A DNA stretch of 5,141 bases from positions 1-5,141 of the forward strand of contig CAMPGT010000269.1 in the NCBI GenBank assembly GCA_946885665.1. The letters are read 5' to 3'. The DNA comes from an uncultured Chitinophagaceae bacterium (GTDB lineage Bacteria; Bacteroidota; Bacteroidia; Chitinophagales; Chitinophagaceae). This document shows, piece by piece, positions 1 through 4,920 of this stretch; within the stretch, counting starts at the first letter, position 1; every line of letters starts with the position of its first letter. A program made the position numbers and the translations under genes. Under the pieces are notes generated by a model. It was not told the origin of the DNA. It did no database searches and was given only the letters and a program-made list of their open reading frames with translations.

Positions 1-24
1 CCATTTGCGATGAGCGCTTTTTGC

Positions 25-66
25 TATCCCCCGCTGGCGGGGGTGGCGCGAAGCGCCCGGGGTGGA
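25..66 (+). repeat. REP-like double-hairpin core, copy A
   Basis: This 42-bp GC-rich element runs from TATCCCCC to GGTGGA. Bases 28-43 form a perfect inverted repeat (CCCCCG, loop CTGG, CGGGGG). A second hairpin follows, GGCGC, loop GAA, GCGCC. It differs from copy C by one base, a C for G just outside the second stem, so both stems stay intact. Its size and paired palindromes resemble bacterial REP elements. No transposase gene is visible in the window, so any mobilisation mechanism is inferred. Confidence 0.85.
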
Positions 67-116
67 CCTTGCCGTCTCCCGTCTCCCGTCTGCCGTCTGC
101 TGATTGCCGTTTGCCG
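67..116 (-). repeat. Degenerate heptamer array between cores A and B
   Basis: On the minus strand this tract reads as 7-nt units such as ACGGCAA, ACGGGAG, ACGGCAG and TCAGCAG, fitting a loose consensus NNGGSAR. It connects copy A to the start of the second 116-bp unit. It resembles the short tandemly repeated repetitive (STRR) heptamers known from cyanobacteria; that likeness is from memory and untested. Confidence 0.75.
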
Positions 117-140
117 CCATTTGCGATGAGCGCTTTTTGC

Positions 141-182
141 TATCCCCCGCTGGCGGGGGTGGCGCGCAGCGCCGGGGGTGGA
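141..182 (+). repeat. REP-like double-hairpin core, copy B
   Basis: This is the second core in the same orientation, exactly 116 bp from copy A. The first hairpin (144-159) is unchanged. In the second hairpin the loop is GCA instead of GAA. That is its only difference from copy C and leaves the stems paired. It lies downstream of the 3' end of the DUF2130 gene, separated from it by a heptamer array. Confidence 0.85.
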
Positions 183-240
183 CCTTGCCGTCTCCCGTCT
201 TCCGTCTCCCGTCTCCCCATTGCCCTTTGCCCTTTCCACC
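183..240 (-). repeat. Heptamer array abutting the stop codon of the DUF2130 gene
   Basis: Read on the minus strand directly after the TGA at 243-241, there are eight consecutive 7-nt units: GGTGGAA, AGGGCAA, AGGGCAA, TGGGGAG, ACGGGAG, ACGGAAG, ACGGGAG and ACGGCAA. Two bases (GG) then lead into core B. The array fills the interval from stop codon to core exactly, and its G-rich strand is the sense strand of the gene. Confidence 0.8.
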
Positions 241-1503
241 TCACTCCCCCTCTCCGCCTTCCAACAACGGAATCGAGCCTACGGAGGCGCCGGCAATACC
301 TTTTATGGAACCGTACATGCCTGCCGTATTGATCAATACTTTGTCGAGCTGCTTTTTTCTCTCCTTCCAGATCTTCTCCATCATTATCCTTTCCTTCATG
401 ATCGATTGCTCCATTTCTGTGAAGCCCTCAACGATCGCCTCTATTTGCTGCCTGAACTCCGTACCCGTGAGAAAATTATACAGCATCTGCATCTTCTCAC
501 CTTTGTTCTCTTCCGTTTTCTTCGTTTCCGCGATGCGGATGATCGCATTTCGAAGGGCAGACGTCAATCCCATCACTTCTTTGAACGAACAGATCCAAAC
601 ACCATCGCGCTCACCGAAACATTCCATGTTTTTCGGAAAGACCTGCGTAACGAGCACGGCAAGGTCGGCCTGTTTGTTGCGCATATCGTTACGTAATTTT
701 TCCAGCCAGTTGTTATTCCATCCTTTGGCCCGTTTGCTTTCAAAGATGATCTTACCGAATTCGACGCCGGTATGGCTCCTCACTACCAGCATGCAATCGG
801 CGCCTTCAACGCCTTTGCCCACTTCGGCCACCAGGTCGTGAGGAAAATTTTCGCGCAACAGGTCTTCCAGCAGCAGTTCCTGCGCCTCTCCCTGCAATTG
901 CATTGACCCCTGCTCGGCCTTTCGTTTCATTTCATCGGCAAGCTTTTTCTGGTCTTCCAACTGCTTTTCAAGTTCCTTCATTTTTAGTTGCAGCTCGGTT
1001 TCGCGAAACGCCGCTTTTTCCAGCTCTTCTTTGCGCACCTGCTCGCCTAATGTTTTACGCTCTTCGATAAGCTGTTTCTGGATGGTGATTTGCAGTTCCT
1101 GCTCCTTGCTGAGCAGCTCCTGTTCTTTTCGTAAATAGTCGAGTTCCCTTTGCCGGGCCATTTTCAATTTTTCTTCCGATTCTCTCTGTGAGCTTTTCAG
1201 CAGCTCCACCTGGTTCTCGAAATCTGCCCTGATGTTTTTACGAAGGCCTTCTTCCATCGCTTGCCGGATACGCGTACGTTCTTCAACTAGTTTTTTATCG
1301 TATTCTTCCTGTTTTTTTTCGAGTTGTTCCTGCAGCGTTCTCTCTTTCCTTACGTTTTCTTCCCTGTATTTTCTCAGTTCTTCATCTTTCTGCTTTTTAT
1401 ATGCCATCATCTTCTGCTGGAGATCTTTCTTGTACTCTTCGGATACGGCTTCTTCCATAGGAAATCCAAAACCACATTTCGGGCATTTTATCTCTGTAGC
1501 CAT
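241..1503 (-). CDS. DUF2130 domain protein: CxxC motif, coiled coil, PD-(D/E)XK-like C-terminal domain
   Basis: This 420-residue cytosolic protein has no signal peptide or membrane segment. I chose the ATG at 1503 because MATEIKCPKCG matches the usual start of this family; a TTG at 1521 would add only six residues. Residues 7-11 are CPKCG, half of a zinc-ribbon-like knuckle with no second Cys pair. Residues about 20-205 are a long, charged coiled coil rich in E, K, Q and R. The C-terminal domain, from about residue 205, carries GAD (D236) and FESK (E255, K257), which fit the D...ExK pattern of PD-(D/E)XK nuclease folds, followed by NKQADLAVLVTQ (276-287). The family is conserved but has no established function, and nuclease activity here is inference. 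The tail EGGEGE is encoded by G-rich repeat-like DNA. The gene is divergent from the response regulator, and I see no convincing promoter. Confidence 0.88.
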   Translation of the reverse strand: MATEIKCPKCGFGFPMEEAVSEEYKKDLQQKMMAYKKQKDEELRKYREENVRKERTLQEQLEKKQEEYDKKLVEERTRIRQAMEEGLRKNIRADFENQVELLKSSQRESEEKLKMARQRELDYLRKEQELLSKEQELQITIQKQLIEERKTLGEQVRKEELEKAAFRETELQLKMKELEKQLEDQKKLADEMKRKAEQGSMQLQGEAQELLLEDLLRENFPHDLVAEVGKGVEGADCMLVVRSHTGVEFGKIIFESKRAKGWNNNWLEKLRNDMRNKQADLAVLVTQVFPKNMECFGERDGVWICSFKEVMGLTSALRNAIIRIAETKKTEENKGEKMQMLYNFLTGTEFRQQIEAIVEGFTEMEQSIMKERIMMEKIWKERKKQLDKVLINTAGMYGSIKGIAGASVGSIPLLEGGEGE

Positions 1504-1605
1504 CAATAGTATTTTATGCAAGTTGTTGCTTTTTCCTTTTTTCTCAATATTTTTATTAAAGTTTGCAAGGCTTTTAAAACATTGTAAGGTAATTTAGACG
1601 CGTTT

Positions 1606-2016
1606 ATGAAACCAAATCCAAAAAACCTTGTTTATATTGTTGATGACGATCCAGATGACAGGCAAATAATCCTTGATGCTTTTCTCGAGAATAATACTAC
1701 GATGGATTATGTATTTATCGAGAATGGTGATGAGTTGATGAGCACACTCGCTTCGTGCAATGAAACAGATTATCCGTCACTCATCCTTCTCGATCTGAAC
1801 ATGCCCGGCATGCTGGGCATGCAGGCGTTGAAAGAAATTAAGGGCAACCCGCAATTCAATCACATTCCCACCATAGTTCTCACCACCTCCACCCTTCATA
1901 GCGACCGGAGCGCATCCTATTCACTTGGCGCCAACTGTTTTTTAAGCAAGCCACCCTCCTACACCGAACTCGTTACGCTCACCAATGCCATTGCAAGACT
2001 CTGGTTCAACGTCTAA
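1606..2016 (+). CDS. Single-domain response regulator (CheY/Rcp1-like receiver)
   Basis: This 136-residue protein is a receiver domain with no output domain. The expected residues are present: the acidic cluster VDDD (12-15), phosphoacceptor D63 in LILLDLNMPG, the switch Thr in VLTTS (T93 or T94), aromatic F112 and the conserved Lys K115 in SKP. It should accept phosphate from a histidine kinase and act by protein-protein contact. Its length and the loop around LNMPG are typical of the stand-alone receivers often paired with hybrid or phytochrome-like kinases. No kinase lies in the window, so it is an orphan here. The ATG at 1606 puts the first beta strand (LVYIVDDD) at the usual place. The upstream region is AT-rich, and only a degenerate -7 box (TAATTTAG, 1590-1597) is visible. 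The hairpin at 2049-2069 could also end this transcript. Confidence 0.93.
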   Translation: MKPNPKNLVYIVDDDPDDRQIILDAFLENNTTMDYVFIENGDELMSTLASCNETDYPSLILLDLNMPGMLGMQALKEIKGNPQFNHIPTIVLTTSTLHSDRSASYSLGANCFLSKPPSYTELVTLTNAIARLWFNV

Positions 2017-2044
2017 CTATTTATACCTGAGTTGAATGACGCAT

Positions 2045-2069
2045 AAAAAAACCCGCTGAAAGCGGGTTT
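2045..2069 (-). terminator. Rho-independent terminator of the tRNA-Leu gene
   Basis: Bases 2049-2057 (AAACCCGCT) pair with 2061-2069 (AGCGGGTTT) around a 3-nt loop, giving a 9-bp stem. On the minus strand the stem is followed by a run of seven T (2051-2045). It begins six bases beyond the tRNA 3' end. In the plus direction the U-run is only three bases, so it would be a weaker terminator for the response regulator gene, which stops at 2016. Confidence 0.88.
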
Positions 2070-2074
2070 AAAAG

Positions 2075-2158
2075 TGCGGAAGAGGAGATTCGAACTCCCA
2101 CGCCCGTTAAGGCGCTACCACCTCAAAGTAGTGCGTCTACCAATTTCGCCACCTCCGC
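2075..2158 (-). tRNA. tRNA-Leu (anticodon GAG)
   Basis: Read on the minus strand, this 84-nt RNA folds as a class II tRNA. The acceptor stem pairs GCGGAGG with CTTCCGC, with one G-U pair, and the discriminator base is A. The D arm contains TTGGTAGA. The anticodon stem pairs CTACT with GGTAG around the loop TTGAGGT, which places GAG at complement 2122-2124. A long variable arm and the T loop TTCGAAT follow. GAG reads the Leu codons CTC and CTT. The 3' CCA is not encoded, so it must be added by the CCA-adding enzyme. The gene is a single unit with its own promoter and terminator. Confidence 0.97.
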
Positions 2159-2175
2159 ATTTTTTAAGGTGCCTG

Positions 2176-2208
2176 CAAAATTAAGGGAAACAGTTAAAAA
2201 AAATGCAA
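2176..2208 (-). promoter_or_regulatory. Bacteroidota-type promoter of tRNA-Leu
   Basis: On the minus strand, TAATTTTG (complement 2176-2183) matches the Bacteroidota -7 consensus TAnnTTTG perfectly. A TTG at complement 2206-2208 lies 22 bases upstream as a -33 element, inside the known spacing range. Transcription would begin near 2170, giving a leader of about a dozen bases before the tRNA 5' end at 2158. Confidence 0.75.
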
Positions 2209-2274
2209 GCCGTTAACTTTTGCCGGTAACACGCGTCTAATAGTTAGTGGCGGTTGGAAAAAGCCGCCGGTAAC
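2209..2274 (+). promoter_or_regulatory. Three copies of GCCGKTAAC and a stem-loop upstream of the small ORF
   Basis: GCCGTTAAC (2209-2217), GCCGGTAAC (2222-2230) and GCCGGTAAC (2266-2274) are direct repeats; the first pair is spaced 13 bases start to start. Bases 2249-2255 (GGCGGTT) can pair with 2262-2268 (AGCCGCC) around GGAAAA, allowing one G-T pair. The hairpin ends 14 bases before the ATG at 2283. A near-match to a -7 box (AACTTTTG, 2215-2222) overlaps the boxes. They could be operator sites or a leader element; this is a pattern only, with no known binding protein. Confidence 0.3.
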
Positions 2275-2282
2275 GCAAAACA

Positions 2283-2384
2283 ATGACACCAGATGCACCA
2301 TATGAATGGGGAAATTTCATGTTTATGCTCACCTTGTTCGGCTCACTGATTGGGATCACGATCAAGATCGCAGGCAAGAAGTGA
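2283..2384 (+). CDS. Candidate small membrane peptide, 33 residues
   Basis: ATG at 2283 opens a 33-codon frame ending at TGA 2382-2384. The peptide has a short polar N-terminus (MTPDAPYEWGN), one hydrophobic segment at about residues 12-27 (FMFMLTLFGSLIGITI), and a basic tail (KIAGKK). That layout fits a single-pass membrane peptide. Two context points favour a real gene. It is the best explanation for the space between the tRNA promoter and the repeats. Its stop codon is also followed at once by a G-rich heptamer tract on the sense strand, exactly as seen after the stops of the DUF2130 and PPTase genes. I do not recognise a family. Against it are its short length and the lack of a clear promoter or ribosome binding site. 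Confidence 0.5.
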   Translation: MTPDAPYEWGNFMFMLTLFGSLIGITIKIAGKK

Positions 2385-2414
2385 GGCGGGGAGTGGGTAG
2401 TAGGGAGTAGGGAG
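2385..2414 (+). repeat. Heptamer array after the small ORF
   Basis: On the plus strand, immediately after the TGA at 2382-2384, the sequence runs GGCGGGGAG, TGGGTAG, TAGGGAG, TAGGGAG. It fits the same loose 7-nt consensus as the other arrays and has its G-rich strand in the sense direction of the small ORF. An AT-richer stretch (2415-2446) separates it from core C. Confidence 0.65.
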
Positions 2415-2446
2415 TATTTATGACTTATTTGCTTTTGCCTTTGCAG

Positions 2447-2488
2447 TCCACCCCCGGCGCTTCGCGCCACCCCCGCCAGCGGGGGATA
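2447..2488 (-). repeat. REP-like double-hairpin core, copy C (inverted)
   Basis: This is the same 42-bp element as copies A and B but on the opposite strand. It differs from each of them by one base and so matches the consensus of the three. Both hairpins are present, the second with loop GAA in the core's orientation. It lies in the convergent gap between the small ORF and the PPTase gene, flanked by heptamer arrays on both sides. Confidence 0.85.
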
Positions 2489-2491
2489 CCA

Positions 2492-2548
2492 TTGTCGTTT
2501 CCCCATTGCCCATTGCCTATTGCCTATTGCCTATTGCCCACTGCCCTT
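2492..2548 (-). repeat. Heptamer array abutting the PPTase stop codon
   Basis: On the minus strand, directly after the TGA at 2551-2549, the units are AAGGGCAG, TGGGCAA, TAGGCAA three times, TGGGCAA, TGGGGAA and ACGACAA. They stay in 7-nt phase until three bases before core C. The three identical TAGGCAA units suggest recent slippage or local duplication. Confidence 0.8.
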
Positions 2549-3208
2549 TCACCTTTGCTCTCCCCCCTCCTCCGTCATCACATAAGCTAGCATCAGCCCC
2601 TCAAAGCTGCGGGCGGTCACCTTCAGCGAAACAGGCTCGCCCTTCCTAAACAAAAACGGCACCCTTATCCACCCATCCGGCAACGTAGTGATCACCCCGT
2701 CCAGCATCATCGCCTTCCGAAAGTCCACTTTACCCTCGCCGTGCCACTTAAAAATCGCCTCCTTGGCGCACCAGATGATCGTGAGCATCTGCATATACAA
2801 TGACGAAAGGTCTTTCCACTGCTCCAGGTACGCCGCCTCCTTCTCCGTAAGAAACTTCGGCGATATATTCCTGAGCCTTGGCGTTACCAGCTCGATATCC
2901 ACCCCTACCCGGTGGTCGGCACTGGCAATGGCAGCGGCATAATTACCGCAGTGCGATATCGAAAAATGATATTTCTCATCCTTTAAGAACGGCTTGCGCG
3001 TGTCGGCAATCATGATCTCCTCCAGCGGAAAATCCTCGAACAGTTCGGGCAGCAGCAGCCTGCCCGCCAGGTGCTGCAAACGTTTGTACGGATGCGACAC
3101 ATGCTGCTTGAGAGGTACCTTTTGGAGGAAGAATTTTTCTCCCTCCTCAATCTTCCATATCCCCAGCCTGGTCGTGTCGTTAATAGTATGTTGAAAAAAT
3201 ATTGCCAC
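2549..3208 (-). CDS. Sfp-type 4'-phosphopantetheinyl transferase
   Basis: This 219-residue protein should transfer the phosphopantetheine arm of CoA to a conserved Ser of acyl or peptidyl carrier proteins, turning apo into holo forms in the cytosol. Family motifs appear in order: RKPFL (71-75), FSISH (82-86), VGVDIE (101-106, with Mg-binding D104 and E106), and WCAKEAIFK (146-154, with K149, E150 and K154). The length fits the Sfp/Gsp group rather than the short AcpS group. The start is GTG at 3208; the nearest upstream ATG is followed at once by TAA, and the next internal Met is residue 66. No carrier protein, PKS or NRPS gene is nearby, so its substrate cannot be told. It is divergent from dcd, 67 bases apart. 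The tail EEGGEQR is encoded by G-rich DNA continuous in style with the downstream heptamers. Confidence 0.93.
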   Translation of the reverse strand: MAIFFQHTINDTTRLGIWKIEEGEKFFLQKVPLKQHVSHPYKRLQHLAGRLLLPELFEDFPLEEIMIADTRKPFLKDEKYHFSISHCGNYAAAIASADHRVGVDIELVTPRLRNISPKFLTEKEAAYLEQWKDLSSLYMQMLTIIWCAKEAIFKWHGEGKVDFRKAMMLDGVITTLPDGWIRVPFLFRKGEPVSLKVTARSFEGLMLAYVMTEEGGEQR

Positions 3209-3275
3209 TGATCCCGTTTACATTGCAGATTTAAGATTTATTTACAGTCCATCAAAATAAACAAGCCAACGGCAC

Positions 3276-3812
3276 ATGATCTTATCTGACTCGAGGATAT
3301 TGCAGGAAATAGAAAAAGGCACTATTAAAATCGATCCTTACAACCGCGACTGCCTTGGCAGCAACTCTTACGACGTGCATTTAGGACGATGGCTGGCCAC
3401 CTACCGCGAGCACATCCTCGACGCAAAAAAACACAACGAAATAGAATATTTCGAAATACCCGAAGAAGGATTTGTTCTTTACCCGCACGTATTTTATTTG
3501 GGCGTAACCGACGAATACACCGAAACGCACGCCCACGTTCCCTTCCTCGAAGGGAAATCCTCCACCGGCCGTCTCGGCATCGACATCCATGCCACTGCCG
3601 GTAAGGGCGACGTTGGCTTCTGCGGCAACTGGACGCTCGAAATTTCTGTGAAGCAGCCGGTGAAAGTGTACAAACGCATGCCTATCGGGCAGCTCATCTA
3701 CTTCCCCGTCGAAGGAGATATCGAGGTGAAGTACAACCAGAAAAAAAACGCGAAGTACAGCCAGCAACCCGACAAGCCCATCGAAAGCATGATGTGGAAG
3801 AACAATTTTTAA
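3276..3812 (+). CDS. dcd: dCTP deaminase
   Basis: This 178-residue enzyme deaminates dCTP to dUTP and ammonia, feeding dUMP and hence dTMP synthesis; the family acts as a trimer. The signature FLEGKSSTGRLG (90-101) holds S95 and R99, which correspond to S111 and R115 of the E. coli enzyme. TLEISV (120-125) holds the catalytic Glu, E122, corresponding to E138. The N-terminus MILSDSRILQ and the block GSNSYDVHLG (28-37) are also typical. Between them, HATAGKGDVGFCG (105-117) has TAG where E. coli has TAH, a feature I associate from memory with bifunctional deaminase/dUTPase members. ATG at 3276 is the natural start. No clear promoter is visible in the 67-bp gap to the PPTase gene. Its stop overlaps the stop of the convergent DUF3810 gene. 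Confidence 0.95.
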   Translation: MILSDSRILQEIEKGTIKIDPYNRDCLGSNSYDVHLGRWLATYREHILDAKKHNEIEYFEIPEEGFVLYPHVFYLGVTDEYTETHAHVPFLEGKSSTGRLGIDIHATAGKGDVGFCGNWTLEISVKQPVKVYKRMPIGQLIYFPVEGDIEVKYNQKKNAKYSQQPDKPIESMMWKNNF

Positions 3813-4801
3813 ATGTGGCCACTGCGTTTGTAATAAGCGATCAGCATCCCCACCACTTCATTATAGCTCATTTTACCTGATGGCTGCTCGTTCGCCTTCA
3901 GGTATTCAGAATACAACCTGTCGATCGCCGACTCGAGCGGCGTGTCATACCTCTCAAAAAATTTCCGCACCAGGCGGATGTCACTCTTCACGCCATCCGA
4001 TAAGCTGGCAGTGAGCCCTTTCAGCGCCACAGAGTCTGAATAATAAAGATATCTCGACGCATAGGCGAACATTTCAAAATACACGGAATATTGAAATGCC
4101 GAATCTGCAGAGTGAACGGCCGAAAGATATCCTGCAAAGTTCGCCTCGCTCTCTTTCGCATAACCGAGGGCATGACCAATTTCATGGCAGGTGGTAAAGG
4201 GTCGTATGAACACCGGCACCGTTGTATTCACCTGCGATTCGCCCGTAAACGGGTTGTAATAACCGGTAAACCCGAGGTAATTACCGAGGTAACTATAAAT
4301 AGAAGGTTTCACCGAAGGAGGGCTGTACCGGAACAGCGGGTTTTCGGCCGAGAGACGCCGGTAGGCAGCTTTTGCGCCTTCAAAAAGATTGCTTTTCTTT
4401 TTTAACCTCGCGCGCGTCGGCAGGGATGATGGCTGCAGTTCATTCAATCGGACCGAGAGCGCTTTCGTCACCTCGAAAATATCTTCGTCGGAATAATCCG
4501 AAGATTCAATGTTCAGTTGGTAGTCTATGCCATACCGGTTGTAGTTAAGTCCCCACAGTACATTGAATGTAATGTAAATGGTAAGGCCGATGCTAACGGT
4601 TTTGAGCAGCGTTTTTTTCAGGTAGGCCCTGTTGATTTCTTTGCGCCGGATGCTCCTGATCAACAGTACCAGCCGGCGGATCAGCCATATGCCGGCAAAG
4701 GCATACAACAGGTCTCCCACACTGATAGGTATCCACCCAAGCAGCAGCCGCTGCACATAAGCGATCCATGGATAAACAATGCCGGAGTAGTAATGCTCCA
4801 C
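3809..4801 (-). CDS. DUF3810 membrane protein with HExxH metallopeptidase motif
   Basis: From the GTG at 4801 this gives 330 residues. Hydrophobic segments lie at about 24-45 and 66-86, followed by a soluble domain. HEIGHALGYAKESEAN (206-221) is a zinc-metallopeptidase signature: H206 and H210 as ligands, E207 as catalytic base, and E217 or E219 as the likely third ligand. The family is conserved in Bacteroidota, and its substrate is unknown. The start is doubtful. The frame stays open upstream to a TAA at 4903-4901 and encodes a Lys-rich stretch, then a hydrophobic helix (RIIILIVLAAAVKVFSL), then SSYAVEHYYSG. DUF3810 proteins normally have a transmembrane helix just before the xEHYYS-type motif, so the true protein is probably longer. 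No ATG, GTG or TTG exists in that extension. See the finding on this region. Confidence 0.85.
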   Translation of the reverse strand: MEHYYSGIVYPWIAYVQRLLLGWIPISVGDLLYAFAGIWLIRRLVLLIRSIRRKEINRAYLKKTLLKTVSIGLTIYITFNVLWGLNYNRYGIDYQLNIESSDYSDEDIFEVTKALSVRLNELQPSSLPTRARLKKKSNLFEGAKAAYRRLSAENPLFRYSPPSVKPSIYSYLGNYLGFTGYYNPFTGESQVNTTVPVFIRPFTTCHEIGHALGYAKESEANFAGYLSAVHSADSAFQYSVYFEMFAYASRYLYYSDSVALKGLTASLSDGVKSDIRLVRKFFERYDTPLESAIDRLYSEYLKANEQPSGKMSYNEVVGMLIAYYKRSGHI

Positions 4802-4897
4802 TGCATAGGAAGACAGCGAAAATACTTTTACCGCCGCCGCGAGTACGATTAATATGATAATCCGCTTTTTTACCGTTTTGATTTTAAGGATAAATAT

Positions 4898-4916
4898 ATG
4901 TTAACGTATACATTTG
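4898..4916. promoter_or_regulatory. Promoter box and imperfect palindrome between DUF3810 and the carboxylase gene
   Basis: On the plus strand TACATTTG (4909-4916) matches the TAnnTTTG -7 consensus exactly and lies four bases before the ATG at 4921; no TTG sits at the expected -33 position. It overlaps a 16-bp imperfect palindrome, ATGTTAACGTATACAT (4898-4913), whose halves match at six of eight positions. On the minus strand TATATTTA (complement 4891-4898) is a one-mismatch -7 box for DUF3810. The palindrome could be an operator acting on both directions; that is inference. Confidence 0.4.
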
Positions 4917-4920
4917 CTTC

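Larger units (their letters stand above)
1..232. repeat. Tandem duplication of a 116-bp repeat unit
   Basis: Bases 1-116 and 117-232 align end to end without gaps, with about nine mismatches by hand count (roughly 92% identity). Each unit begins with CCATTTGCGATGAGCG, continues into a 42-bp double-hairpin core, and ends in a pyrimidine-rich heptamer tract. Seven of the mismatches fall in the heptamer tract and two in the core. The window opens at the first base of a unit, so the array may continue upstream. No credible gene lies in 1-240; open frames there only translate the repeat. Confidence 0.9.

Noticed and set aside
24..239. 71-codon minus-strand open frame in the tandem repeat
   Set aside because: It is entirely repeat-derived and ends at the repeat boundary, with no independent coding signal.
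1..240. Possible CRISPR array
   Set aside because: There are only two 116-bp units, with degenerate heptamers between them instead of unique spacers, and no cas genes.
21..841. Open frames on the plus strand through 21-332, 104-841 and 178-696
   Set aside because: They translate the repeats or lie antisense to the DUF2130 gene, and they show low-complexity Pro/Ser/Leu peptides with no domain.
1562..1597. Candidate promoter for the response regulator (TTTG and TAATTTAG)
   Set aside because: The -7 box has a mismatch, the spacing of 24 bases is too long, and the box lies only eight bases from the ATG.
1800..1823. Palindromic run of GCATG/CATGC motifs inside the response regulator gene
   Set aside because: It falls on codons for NMPGMLGMQ, a conserved receiver segment, so codon content explains it.
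2237..2506. 89-codon minus-strand open frame containing YPPLAGVARSAGGG
   Set aside because: The peptide is a translation of REP-like core C. The same peptide arises from core A in 1-240, so it reflects the DNA repeat and not a protein family.
3253..3260. TTATTTTG on the minus strand as a PPTase -7 box
   Set aside because: It has one mismatch in the key TA pair and no -33 TTG at the right distance.
3381..3767. Minus-strand open frame antisense to dcd
   Set aside because: It is a shadow of the dcd codons; dcd has clear family motifs and this frame has none.
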